From NCBI GenBank assembly GCA_000690595.2, contig JHUT02000004.1:141378-205377 (forward strand): DNA of 64,000 nt. The letters run 5' to 3'. Position numbers and translations under genes: made by a program. Shown piece by piece: positions 34,621 through 42,790 of the stretch. Positions within the stretch are counted from its first letter, which is position 1. The number at the start of each line of letters is the position of its first letter. This DNA is from Natrinema mahii (lineage in GTDB: Archaea > Halobacteriota > Halobacteria > Halobacteriales > Natrialbaceae). The notes beneath the pieces were generated by a model that made no database searches, was not told the DNA's origin, and worked only from the letters and a program-made list of their open reading frames with translations.

Positions 34621-36021
34621 CTACTCGTGGTCGTCGTCAGCCTCGAGCGGCGCTGCGTCGTCGGGTTCCGGTTCGTCGTCGGCCGGCTGCTCGAGTTTCG
34701 TGAGCCGGGCTTTCAGGATGCGGGTGTTCTCGACGGTCTCGACGGTGATGCGGACGCCGTCGTAGGTGATCTCTTCGCCCTCCTCGACGAGCCGGCCGGC
34801 GCGGTTGAAGATGAAGCCGGCGATGGTCTCGAACTCCTGTCCCTCGGGGAGTTCGATGTCCAGCGCCTCGTTGACGTCCTCGATGTTGACCTCGCCGCGG
34901 ACGAGGACGGTGTCGTCGGCGATCTCCTCGATCGGCTGTTCCTCGCCGCCCTCTAAGATCTCGCCGATGATCTCCTCGATCATGTCCTCCATCGTCACCA
35001 GCCCCTCGGTGGTGCCGAACTCGTCGATGACGATGGCCATGTGCATCCGGTTTTCCCGCATCTCGGTCAACAGCTCGTCGACGTTTTTCGACTCGGGGAC
35101 GTGCAGCGTTGGCTGGATGAGATCCGCCAGCTCGAGTTCATCGTCGGCTGCCTCGCCGTAGTTCAGGTCCCGGACGAGATCGCGGATGTGGACGACGCCT
35201 TGCACGTTGTCGAGACTGCCCTCGTAGACCGGGATGCGGGCGTGGCCGCTCTGGATACAGGTCTCGATGGCCTCGTCGATCGGGGCGTCTTTCGGCACCG
35301 CCGTCATGTCGAGTCGCGGGGTCATCACCTCCTTGACGATTGTATTGTTGAACCGGAAGATCCGCGTGAGCATCTCGTGTTCTTCCTCCTCCAAGACGCC
35401 CTCGCGCTCGCCGGACTCGATCATCTCCTGGATCTCGTCGCGGGTGACGTAGGGCGACTCGATCGCGCCCGTCGACCCAATGAGGCGGTTGATCTGCCGG
35501 GTGAGATAGTCGAAGAGGACGATCAGGGGAAAGAGCAGGTACTCGGTGAGCTTCAGCGGTTTCGAGATGCGGACCGCCCACGATTCGGTGTTCTCGACGG
35601 CGTAGGACTTGGGGACGCTCTCGCCGAACAGCAAGACCAGAGCGGTGATCCCGAACGTCGCCAGCAGGACGCCGACGAGCCCGCCGAAGTACAGCGACAG
35701 GATCGCCGTCGCGATCGATGACATCGCGATGTTGACGATGTTGTTCCCGACGAGGATCGTCACGAGCAGCCGGTGGGGGTCGTCTTTCAGCGATTTGACG
35801 AGGGTCGCGCCCGAGATCTCGTCCTCGATCATCCCCTCGAGACGGTGTTTCGGGAGGTTGAACATCGCGATCTCGGAGGAGGAGAAAAAGGCGGAGAGCG
35901 CGATGAGTACGGCGATCGCGAGCGTGCCGAGAATCGTCACTATCGACTGATCGAACTCGATACCCACGACCGGCAGCTCGTAGGCGGCCAACGGGACCGC
36001 GAGCGACGGAGACAACGCCAT
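34621..36021 (-). CDS. CNNM/CorC-type transporter (hemolysin C family)
   Basis: A 466-residue protein with an N-terminal DUF21 membrane domain (four helices, 25-200, including SSSEIAMFNLPKHRLEGM), two CBS domains (about 225-345: VMTPRLDMTAVPKDAPI and MHMAIVIDEFGTTEGLVTM) and the C-terminal CorC_HlyC domain (350-440). Members are linked to magnesium and cobalt homeostasis, and the older name hemolysin is misleading. It is monocistronic and divergent from the glutaredoxin gene. Confidence 0.92.
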   Translation of the reverse strand: MALSPSLAVPLAAYELPVVGIEFDQSIVTILGTLAIAVLIALSAFFSSSEIAMFNLPKHRLEGMIEDEISGATLVKSLKDDPHRLLVTILVGNNIVNIAMSSIATAILSLYFGGLVGVLLATFGITALVLLFGESVPKSYAVENTESWAVRISKPLKLTEYLLFPLIVLFDYLTRQINRLIGSTGAIESPYVTRDEIQEMIESGEREGVLEEEEHEMLTRIFRFNNTIVKEVMTPRLDMTAVPKDAPIDEAIETCIQSGHARIPVYEGSLDNVQGVVHIRDLVRDLNYGEAADDELELADLIQPTLHVPESKNVDELLTEMRENRMHMAIVIDEFGTTEGLVTMEDMIEEIIGEILEGGEEQPIEEIADDTVLVRGEVNIEDVNEALDIELPEGQEFETIAGFIFNRAGRLVEEGEEITYDGVRITVETVENTRILKARLTKLEQPADDEPEPDDAAPLEADDDHE

Positions 36022-36129
36022 TGATGTACAGCCTAATAGCCGGATCGGTTAACCGTTTCCCATTTTGCAATGACGGCCATCACCGCCGGCGACGACACGT
36101 TTACCCGGCCGATTCCCCTATACGCGGTT

Positions 36130-36420
36130 ATGAACGACACCGACGACCGACCGATCACGTTCTACCGGCTCCAGGGCTGTCCGTTCTGCGAGCGGGTCGC
36201 CCGACTCCTCGAGGAGTACGAGCTGGGCTATCGCTCGCGGTTCGTCGAACCGATGCACTCCGAGCGAGACGTCGTCAAACGGGTCGCCGGCGTCCGAACG
36301 GTCCCCGTCGTCGTCGACGAGAACACCGGCGTCACGATGGCCGAAAGCGCCAACATCGTCGACTACCTCGAGTCGACCTACGGAGACGAAACCGCGTCGA
36401 GCGTCGGAGGTGACGCTTGA
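36130..36420 (+). CDS. Glutaredoxin/GST N-terminal-type thioredoxin-fold protein
   Basis: A 96-residue protein with a CPFC active site (Cys17, Cys20), a cis-proline turn RTVPVVVD, and the motif TMAESANIVDYLESTYG typical of the glutathione-S-transferase N-domain. Haloarchaea use gamma-glutamylcysteine rather than glutathione. Its stop codon shares one base with the start of the redoxin gene (TGATG), so the two are translationally coupled and may act as a pair. The start at 36130 is supported by the family alignment. Confidence 0.88.
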   Translation: MNDTDDRPITFYRLQGCPFCERVARLLEEYELGYRSRFVEPMHSERDVVKRVAGVRTVPVVVDENTGVTMAESANIVDYLESTYGDETASSVGGDA

Positions 36421-36935
36421 TGCCGGAGTTCGACGTCGTCGAGTTGGGGCCGGCGGATCACCCCGAGCCCGGCGCGGACGCGCCCGACTTCACCCGACCG
36501 CTGGTCACCGACGAGTTCTGGGAGGACCGAACGCTGTCGGAGATCGTCACCGAGACCGACGGCCGGACGATCCTCGTGTTCACGCCGATGACCGGCTCGT
36601 TCCTCGCCAAGTACGTCTGGGACGAACTGACCGAGCGACACTGGGACGAGCGCGCCGGCCGCGTCGTCGGCCTCACGGCCTCGACACCCTACGGCGTCAA
36701 GCGATTCCTCGGGGACAACGACTACCCCTTCACGTTCTTTAGCGATCCGAGCAACGAGATCGCCGACTCGTACGGCGTTGCACACGACCTCGACGGGATG
36801 ACCGGCCTCGGCGAACCCCGCGTCGCCTTCTTCGCGCTCGCGGACGACCGCACGGTCGAGGGCGCGTGGGTCGCCACCGACTGGCCCGACTTCCCCGACT
36901 ACGACGCCCTCGAGGCCGAACTCGGCCTCGAGTGA
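36420..36935 (+). CDS. Redoxin-fold protein without cysteine
   Basis: A 171-residue protein of the AhpC/TSA-like fold: APDFTRPLVTDEFWEDRTLS, then ILVFTPMTGSFLAKYVWDEL, and FTFFSDPSNEIADSYGV. The peroxidatic cysteine that should follow the FTPM loop (about residue 60) is absent, and the whole protein contains no cysteine. It therefore cannot be a thiol peroxidase. It is coupled by overlap to the glutaredoxin gene. It could be a binding partner or chaperone-like relative. Confidence 0.82.
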   Translation: MPEFDVVELGPADHPEPGADAPDFTRPLVTDEFWEDRTLSEIVTETDGRTILVFTPMTGSFLAKYVWDELTERHWDERAGRVVGLTASTPYGVKRFLGDNDYPFTFFSDPSNEIADSYGVAHDLDGMTGLGEPRVAFFALADDRTVEGAWVATDWPDFPDYDALEAELGLE

Positions 36936-36985
36936 TCGGCACCGAGCGACAGCTTTTTGCTCGACATCCGCCGAGTTCGACTCGA

Positions 36986-37573
36986 ATGAGCGAGTACGAC
37001 CGCGCGGCCGAGGCGATCGAGAACGGGGACCTGGTCGTCTATCCGACGGAGACGGTCTACGGCCTCGCCGCGGACGCCCTCTCGCCCGCCGCCGTCGAGC
37101 GGGTCTTCGAAGTGAAAGGCCGGGACCGATCGAAGCCGGTCTCTATGGCGGTGCCGTCGGTCCCGTCGGCGCTGCAACACGTCCGCGCGACCGAGCGGGA
37201 ACGGCAGTTCATGGGCACGTTTCTCCCCGGCCCGGTGACGGTCCTCTGTCGGCGACGCGAGAGCGTTCCGGACGAACTCACGGCGGGGCGGGACCGCGTC
37301 GGGGTCCGGGTGCCGGACCACGCGGTCGCGTTGCGACTCTGTGAGCGGGCCGGGACGCCGATCACGTCGACCAGCGCGAACGTCAGCGGCCGCGAGAGCG
37401 CACGCCAGGTCGACGACCTCGATCCGGAAATCCGCGAGGCCGCGGCCGTCGTCCTCGACAGCGGCGAGACCAATGGCGGGACCGAGAGTACCGTCGTCGA
37501 CGTCTCGAGCGAGACGATCCACCGGCGCGGCGCGATGGCCGACGAAATCGAGGCCTGGCTCGAGCAACACTGA
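36986..37573 (+). CDS. Threonylcarbamoyl-AMP synthase (Sua5/YciO/YrdC)
   Basis: A 195-residue enzyme that makes threonylcarbamoyl-AMP for t6A modification of ANN-decoding tRNAs. YrdC-fold signatures are YPTETVYGLAADAL, KGRDRSKPVSMAV, FLPGPVTVL and TSTSANVSG. It lacks the extra C-terminal Sua5 domain, so it is the short form. The start MSEYDRAAEAIENGDLVVYP at 36986 fits. It follows the redoxin gene by 50 bases. Confidence 0.93.
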   Translation: MSEYDRAAEAIENGDLVVYPTETVYGLAADALSPAAVERVFEVKGRDRSKPVSMAVPSVPSALQHVRATERERQFMGTFLPGPVTVLCRRRESVPDELTAGRDRVGVRVPDHAVALRLCERAGTPITSTSANVSGRESARQVDDLDPEIREAAAVVLDSGETNGGTESTVVDVSSETIHRRGAMADEIEAWLEQH

Positions 37574-37679
37574 ATCGCGGCAGCCGTAACCGCCACCCGC
37601 TCCGAACACGTCGCTGCTGCCCCCTTTGACAACGAAAACCACATATGACAACGGTCCGACGTGTTTCCGTACGTCGCCC

Positions 37680-37889
37680 ATGAGCAGTCAGCCCACCACC
37701 GACTCGTGGTTCCGGACGCGACCAGTGCTGTGGTTCCTTCTCACCGTTACGGTCCCCGGCGGTGTGTACGCTGGCAGCAAGGTCGTCATCGGCGGGCAGT
37801 CGCTCGAGAGCGCGGTGCCGATCGGCATCGTCTTCGGGCTCGCCTTCGCCGTCGCGACCGCGGTCCTGAAAGCGGCGCTGGGACGGTAG
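37680..37889 (+). CDS. Small two-span membrane protein
   Basis: A 69-residue protein MSSQPTTDSWFRTRPVLWFL with two hydrophobic helices (about 15-32 and 45-66). It has a TTTGACAACG/CATATG leader region. No family is recognised. It ends 14 bases before the stop of the convergent Cas4-like gene. Confidence 0.65.
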   Translation: MSSQPTTDSWFRTRPVLWFLLTVTVPGGVYAGSKVVIGGQSLESAVPIGIVFGLAFAVATAVLKAALGR

Positions 37890-37903
37890 CTCGAGCGACC
37901 CGC

Positions 37904-38587
37904 CTACAATCCCAGCAGCGACCGCAACGTCCGCGTCGTGACACCACACTCGGCCGCGAACTCACAGGACTCGCATTTCGAGCGGTTGGTCGTCCGCGGG
38001 GGCGGACCGTCAAGCTCACGGACCGCCCGCAACGCGCTTCTGTAGGTCGCTTTCCGGCGCGTCGTCATGTCGACCGAGCGGATCACGCCATGGGCGGGAT
38101 ACTCGAGCCAGGCCCGTTCGACCGACGTCTGATGTTCCCACGCGATTGCCTTCGCGGCCGCGACCGCCTGGACCGACTGGGACTCCCAGACGCCGTTCTC
38201 GGGCGGCTCCCCCGAAGACACCAGCACCGGCTCGAGCGGGTCGGCAAGGACCTTGTGGACGATCCCGCGACAGTGGCGGCCGGTCGCGAACACGTCGCGG
38301 TCGCGCGGGTCTCGAAGCCGGTCCCACTGCCCGCACTCCTCAAGCCGGTCCCGGGTCGCCGCCAGCCGGTCGCGGTACCGGACCGACGGGACGGCGATCG
38401 GTTCGTCCTCGAGGTCGCCGGGCGGCGCCGCGAGTAGGGATTCGTAGCGGGGCTCGAGCGCCCGGATCGCGTCGACTTCGGGCGGCGGCTCGCGCTCCTC
38501 GGCCGGGAGTCGCTGCTGATAGTAGCACTTCCGTGGACAGTAGGCGGCGGTCCGCAGGTCGCTGAACGAGACGGGGGCTCGAGTCAC
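37904..38587 (-). CDS. Cas4-like iron-sulfur protein, no CRISPR context
   Basis: A 227-residue protein with the Cas4/Dna2-type cluster pattern: Cys17 (AYCPRKCYYQQ) near the start, and Cys205, Cys208 and Cys214 (KCESCEFAAECG) at the end, enough for a 4Fe-4S cluster. The usual PD-(D/E)xK nuclease motifs are not evident: where a G-x-x-D and an E-x-K should be, the sequence is CRGIVHKVL and PVLVSSGEPP. No repeats or other cas genes lie in the window. It may bind DNA without cutting. The family occurs widely in haloarchaea as a stand-alone gene. Confidence 0.7.
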   Translation of the reverse strand: MTRAPVSFSDLRTAAYCPRKCYYQQRLPAEEREPPPEVDAIRALEPRYESLLAAPPGDLEDEPIAVPSVRYRDRLAATRDRLEECGQWDRLRDPRDRDVFATGRHCRGIVHKVLADPLEPVLVSSGEPPENGVWESQSVQAVAAAKAIAWEHQTSVERAWLEYPAHGVIRSVDMTTRRKATYRSALRAVRELDGPPPRTTNRSKCESCEFAAECGVTTRTLRSLLGL

Positions 38588-38648
38588 GGGCCGTCTGGCC
38601 GCGGCTTGGTATAAGAAGTCTCGCCCAATAGCGACGCAATCGGTTGTA

Positions 38649-38745
38649 CCGAGCGCGCCGTCGGCGCGCTCGGCCTTTTTTTATCGAAGTTTTTTGGTCG
38701 GGTTCGAGCGAGCGGAGCGAGCGAGGACCCGGCGAAAAAAGTTCG
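38649..38745. terminator. Dispersed 3'-end hairpin element, copy after the Cmi4-like gene
   Basis: A first hairpin CCGAGCGCGC/GCGCGCTCGG (38649-38673) is followed by CCTTTTTTTATC. A second, longer one runs CGAAGTTTTTT ... CGGGT ... GACCCG ... AAAAAAGTTCG (38685-38745). It ends three bases from the stop codon of the gene at 38749. The build (hairpin, CTTTTATC, AAG-TTTT stem) matches the copies at 22639 and 57399. Confidence 0.6.
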
Positions 38746-38748
38746 GTC

Positions 38749-39339
38749 CTAGAACTCCACGTCGGTCTCCATCCCCTCGGTCGCGTCCTCGAGGCCGTCC
38801 TCGCGGAGGTCGGAGGCCATGCGTTCGGAGAGGTCGGCGTCCGAGAGGACACTATCGAACTCGTCGCGGTAGCGGTCGTTCGCCGTCCGAGACTGGTCGT
38901 CCGCCTCGGCGACACGGCGGTACCGACGGATCCGGTCCTCGCTGACGCCGTACTCCGCCGCCAGCGTCGCGTCGTCCTCGCCGCGATCGCGAATCGCCGC
39001 GAGGTCGACTTCGTCGGCGTCGTCCTCGTCCACGAGATGCAGCGACATGCGGGCCTCGAAGACCACGTCTACATCGACGCCGAGTTCGTCGGCGATCTCG
39101 TCGTCGCTCCGACCGTCGTAGAAGGCTCTGGCGACCGTTATCAACGCCTCGTCTGCGAGGGGCGTCTCGAACTCGTAGCGCTCGCGCATCTGCTGGACGA
39201 CGCTCTCGAGGCGTTCCTGATCGGTCCGTTCGTCCCGCTCTAAGGAGCCGCGGGTGTCTTCTTGGGATTCGGTGACGGTCTCCTCGCCGTCGGTGACGTC
39301 GGTGAAGATGTCCCGGAGTTCCTCGGTTTTGTCGTTCAT
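38749..39339 (-). CDS. Conditioned-medium-induced protein 4-like
   Basis: A 196-residue, very acidic soluble protein. The start MNDKTEELRDIFTDVTDGEE followed by SQEDTRGSL matches from memory the haloarchaeal family called conditioned medium-induced protein 4. Two helix-turn-helix-like segments are visible (DDEIADELGVDVDVVFEARM and DATLAAEYGVSEDRIRRYRR), which suggests a DNA-binding regulator linked to cell density. Function is not established. A dispersed hairpin element follows its stop. Confidence 0.65.
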   Translation of the reverse strand: MNDKTEELRDIFTDVTDGEETVTESQEDTRGSLERDERTDQERLESVVQQMRERYEFETPLADEALITVARAFYDGRSDDEIADELGVDVDVVFEARMSLHLVDEDDADEVDLAAIRDRGEDDATLAAEYGVSEDRIRRYRRVAEADDQSRTANDRYRDEFDSVLSDADLSERMASDLREDGLEDATEGMETDVEF

Positions 39340-39519
39340 GGGTGGACACTCCCGACGGGCGGCTATTTAAGCCTGTTGCCAGATAGGTTGGGCGGGCGAA
39401 ACGAACATGGACGACTATTATAAACTCGAAATAGTAGGAAAATTTTCGCAAGACGGCGTCGGGGTTGCCTTCGACCGAGTGTGGCAAGAATTAAGTTACC
39501 GCCCTCCCCGTCATTGGAT

Positions 39520-41706
39520 ATGCATGCACTAGCACAGTCAGACGTGGCGAGGGAGACGTACTGGGGCATCACCAGCGTCGAGTACGCGACGTTTTACTTC
39601 CTCGCGTTTACCGCCATCGCCGTCTTCACCTACGGCGTCTATCGGCGGTTCGCCCGCTACTCGCAGGGCGACGACGACTCCTTCGCGCGTCTGAACGACC
39701 TGCCGAACCGCATCGTGAGCTCGGCCAAAATCGTGCTCTCGAACGAGAAACAGTTCAACAGGGATCTCTACGGCGGCCTGATGCACTCGTTTATCCTGTG
39801 GGGATTCCTGACGCTGTTTATCGCGACGCTGATCCTGATGGCCGAGGAGTACGCCGCCCAGAAGATCCTTCACATGTCGTTCTGGGACGGTGACTTCTAT
39901 CTCGCCTACCAGTTCATGGTCGACGCGCTGGGGCTACTGTTCGTCGTCGGCATCGGGATGGCGATGTATCGGCGCTACTGGGTGCGCAACCACCGTCTCT
40001 GGGGCCGTCACACCTCCAACGAGGACGATATCTTCATCTGGACGCTGTTCGCGCTGGGCATCGGCGGCTTCCTGCTCGAGGGACTGCGCGTCTACAGCGC
40101 CGGCATTCCCGACCACGAGGTCGTCAGCTTCGTCGCCTATGGGATGGCGCTTAGCTTCGACGCCGTCGGGCTCCCGACGATGGGTGCCGAGCAGGCCGGC
40201 CTGAACGGGGCCGGCTTCAACGTCGAGAACCTCCACTGGCTCGCGTGGTGGTCCCACTCGCTGATCGCCTTTTTCTTCATCGCGTGGATCCCCTACGCGA
40301 AGCCGTTCCACATGATCTCTTCCTTTGCGAACGTCGTCACGCGCGACGAGAAAGCGGGCAAGCGCCTGCCGAACGTCCCCTCGGATCTGGACGCGACCAA
40401 CGCCGAATCGATCGACGACTTCACCTGGAAGGAGATCCTCGATCAGGACGCCTGTACCAAGTGCGGTCGCTGTTCGTCGGTCTGTCCGGCCAAAGCCTCC
40501 GATAGGCCGCTGGACCCGCGCAACGTCATTCTCGACCTGAAGGCCTACCGCGAGGACCTCGAGGCCGGCGGCGAGGAGAAACCGATCATCGCCGACGGCG
40601 GCACCTCGGTGATCGACTCCGAGACGATGGACTCCTGTATGGCCTGTATGGCCTGTATGGACGCCTGCCCCGTCGAGATCGAACACCTCAAGAGCTTCAC
40701 CCGACTCAACCGCCAGCAGACCGATCAGGGCGACGTCTCCTCGAGCATGCAGGACGTCTTCCAGAACGTCATGCAGAACGGCAACACCTTCGGCGACTCG
40801 CCGCGCAACCGGGGCGACTGGACCGAGGACCTCGAGTTCGACGTGACCGACGCCCGGGAGGAGGAAGTCGATTACCTCTGGTACGTCGGCGACTTCCCGA
40901 GCTACGACGAGCGCAACAAGCAGGTCGCCCGCTCGCTGGCGACCATTCTGAAGGAGGCCGACGTCAGCTTCGGCATCCTCTTCGACGACGAGAAGTTCGA
41001 CGGCAACGACATCCGACGGGTCGGCGAGGAACTGCTCTACGTCGAACTGGCCGGCCACCACGTCGAGACGTGGGAGGACTGTGAGTTCGACACGATCGTC
41101 TGTACGGACCCCCACTCCTACAACACCTTCAAGAACGAGTACCCGGAACTCAACTTCGACGAGTTCTCGGACGATCCGATGATGCCCTTCGAGTACGACG
41201 AGCAGTGGAACGCGGACGGCGAGGTCGACGTCTACCACTGGACCCAGGCCGTCGAGGAGCTCGTCGAGGAGGGCAAACTCGACCTGGACGGGACCGAACT
41301 CGACTACACGGTCACCTACCACGACCCCTGCCATCTGGGCCGGTACAACGACGAGTACGAGGCCCCGCGCGAACTCATCAAGGCGACCGGCTGTACCCTC
41401 GATGAGATGCCCCGCAACCGCAGCAACTCCTTCTGTTGTGGCGGCGGCGGCGGCGGCCTCTGGATGGACTTCGAGGAGGAGCCAAAGCCGAGCGAGGAAC
41501 GGATCCGCGAGGCGCTCGAGGACACCGACGCCGGCAGCGGGATCGAGAAGTTCGTCGTCGCCTGTCCGATGTGCATGACGATGTACGAGGACGGCCGCAA
41601 GACCGGCGACTTCGAGGACGAGATCGAGATCGTCGACGTGGCCGAACTCATCGTCGAGGCCATCGGCAAGGCAGACGAAGCGAAGGTCGAAGTCGCTGCG
41701 GACTGA
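39520..41706 (+). CDS. Membrane iron-sulfur oxidoreductase, HdrE/HdrD-like fusion
   Basis: A 728-residue electron-transfer protein. Residues 15-265 hold about six membrane helices with histidines suited to b-type heme (HdrE/NarI-like). Residues 310-385 have two 4Fe-4S motifs: Cys312, 315, 318, 322 and Cys373, 376, 379, 383. The C-terminal third has one CCG-type cluster domain (DPCHLGRYN, SFCCGGGGGG, ACPMCMTMY). The build is that of heterodisulfide-reductase-like proteins thought to pass electrons from ETF/acyl-CoA dehydrogenases to quinone. The start at 39520 is chosen over a frame start 13 codons upstream. Confidence 0.85.
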   Translation: MHALAQSDVARETYWGITSVEYATFYFLAFTAIAVFTYGVYRRFARYSQGDDDSFARLNDLPNRIVSSAKIVLSNEKQFNRDLYGGLMHSFILWGFLTLFIATLILMAEEYAAQKILHMSFWDGDFYLAYQFMVDALGLLFVVGIGMAMYRRYWVRNHRLWGRHTSNEDDIFIWTLFALGIGGFLLEGLRVYSAGIPDHEVVSFVAYGMALSFDAVGLPTMGAEQAGLNGAGFNVENLHWLAWWSHSLIAFFFIAWIPYAKPFHMISSFANVVTRDEKAGKRLPNVPSDLDATNAESIDDFTWKEILDQDACTKCGRCSSVCPAKASDRPLDPRNVILDLKAYREDLEAGGEEKPIIADGGTSVIDSETMDSCMACMACMDACPVEIEHLKSFTRLNRQQTDQGDVSSSMQDVFQNVMQNGNTFGDSPRNRGDWTEDLEFDVTDAREEEVDYLWYVGDFPSYDERNKQVARSLATILKEADVSFGILFDDEKFDGNDIRRVGEELLYVELAGHHVETWEDCEFDTIVCTDPHSYNTFKNEYPELNFDEFSDDPMMPFEYDEQWNADGEVDVYHWTQAVEELVEEGKLDLDGTELDYTVTYHDPCHLGRYNDEYEAPRELIKATGCTLDEMPRNRSNSFCCGGGGGGLWMDFEEEPKPSEERIREALEDTDAGSGIEKFVVACPMCMTMYEDGRKTGDFEDEIEIVDVAELIVEAIGKADEAKVEVAAD

Positions 41707-41790
41707 TCGGCACTCCGGTCGGTCCAGTAGCCGACGAATCGGATTCGTTTTGCGGATCGGTCGAGCGGAAGAATTCGAACGGTTGTACTG

Positions 41791-41876
41791 CTATAGTAGC
41801 CGCTGAACGTCATTGCACACCTGATCGCACGACAGCGTTTCGATCAGTGTGTCAATTGTTTCAACGGCTACTATAG
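41791..41876. mobile_element. MITE-like palindromic element, copy 1
   Basis: 86 bp bounded by CTATAGTAGCC and GGCTACTATAG. Nearly the whole unit is an imperfect palindrome, with the inner dyad TGATCG/CGATCA around a 13-base loop. No coding capacity. It shares its right-hand CTATAG with copy 2, so the two repeat with an exact 80-bp period. Confidence 0.7.
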
Positions 41877-41956
41877 TAGCCACTGAAAGTCATTGCACAC
41901 CTGATCGTACGACAGCGGTGCGATCAGTGTGTGAATCGTTTCAGTGGCTACTATAG
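41871..41956. mobile_element. MITE-like palindromic element, copy 2
   Basis: 86 bp with 18-bp perfect terminal inverted repeats CTATAGTAGCCACTGAAA. About 85-90 percent identical by eye to copy 1. Its right terminal repeat lies inside the 3' end of the PIN-toxin reading frame and supplies the last codons (Y-S-S-H) and the stop. Confidence 0.7.
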
Positions 41957-42388
41957 TCGTCGCCGATTATCGTCGGATCGATCCGATCGACGAGGCCGTC
42001 GAAGTCGTCGTCGAAGCTGAGAACGGAATCGATACCGTCCCGCTCAACGATCGCGATCGTGTTCGCGTCCGTGAAACTAAGCGAATGATTCCGATAGTTC
42101 TCGAACGTTTCGAGCGTCTCCTCGAACAGTTCCGGTGTCGTCTGCTGTAGTTCGATCCGGTCCGGGTATCCACCACGACCGAGGATTCGCCGTCCGATAG
42201 TCCACGCGGCGTCGTAGCTACCCGTTCGTTTCCGGGTAAGCGTGATCGCTTCATCGATCACGTAGTCGCTCGTGTATGGACGGCCGAGACTACCTGCGAG
42301 GACTGTCTGCATTGGCTGCCGCTTCATGCCTCGCTGCGGCACGATCGTGCTGCGCGAAGAAAACACCAGTGTCGATAAATACGTTCAT
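41941..42388 (-). pseudogene. PIN-domain toxin (VapC-like), frameshifted
   Basis: The expected start is ATG at 42388, overlapping the antitoxin stop (ATGA). It reads MNVFIDTGVFFAQHDRAAAR, with the first catalytic Asp of PIN RNases, and then hits a stop near 42292. The rest of the domain is in a frame shifted by one base: VLAGSLGRPYTSDYVIDEAI, SFTDANTIAIVERDGIDSVL and SFDDDFDG, with the remaining acidic residues. The single frameshift lies between about 42300 and 42320. The last residues come from the adjacent MITE. The toxin is probably inactive, unless the shift is a sequencing error or is bypassed. Confidence 0.75.
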
Positions 42389-42663
42389 TCGCCGTACAGA
42401 ACCTCATCGATGTCTTCCTCCGTCGTCTCGACACCTGAGTCGACGGTTCCAGACAGCCACCGATCGATCTCGTCCTCCGACAGTGGCTCGAAATCGTCCC
42501 GATACGAGTCGATTATCTCGTCTTTCGATTCGTACGTGTTCGTAACGATCCATTCGAGCAATTCCTGTTGTGTCGCGTTCGTCCCCGTCTCGAGGCGGAT
42601 TTCGGCCTGTAGCTCCTCGAGATGGGACTTCGTCCGGTCGGTGACTTTGACCGACGTACTCAT
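42385..42663 (-). CDS. VapB-type antitoxin
   Basis: A 92-residue acidic protein. The N-terminus MSTSVKVTDRTKSHLEELQA resembles ribbon-helix-helix/antitoxin domains, and the C-terminal half (ETTEEDIDEVLYGE) is the flexible toxin-blocking tail. It is encoded directly upstream of the PIN-domain gene with a four-base ATGA overlap, the standard arrangement. If the toxin is dead, the antitoxin may persist as a regulator or as an anti-addiction remnant. Confidence 0.75.
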   Translation of the reverse strand: MSTSVKVTDRTKSHLEELQAEIRLETGTNATQQELLEWIVTNTYESKDEIIDSYRDDFEPLSEDEIDRWLSGTVDSGVETTEEDIDEVLYGE

Positions 42664-42790
42664 ACGCGATAGTAGCGGATTCCACTGGAAATGCTTTTCT
42701 CCCGGATCGGAAACGGAATACGGGCAGTCCGGCGTACAGGAGTGGTTACGGCTACAGCACAGGGCGCAAAACGAATGCAGGGAAAGACGA

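Noticed and set aside
37904..38760. CRISPR locus suspected from the Cas4-like gene
   Set aside because: No regularly spaced repeats and no other cas genes occur in the window.
39934..41334. 466-codon minus-strand frame inside the iron-sulfur oxidoreductase gene
   Set aside because: Antisense shadow; the plus-strand product has clear Fe-S motifs and membrane helices.
41707..41790. Possible transposase remnant next to the MITEs
   Set aside because: The 80 bases have no coding similarity; only the palindromic elements themselves are present.
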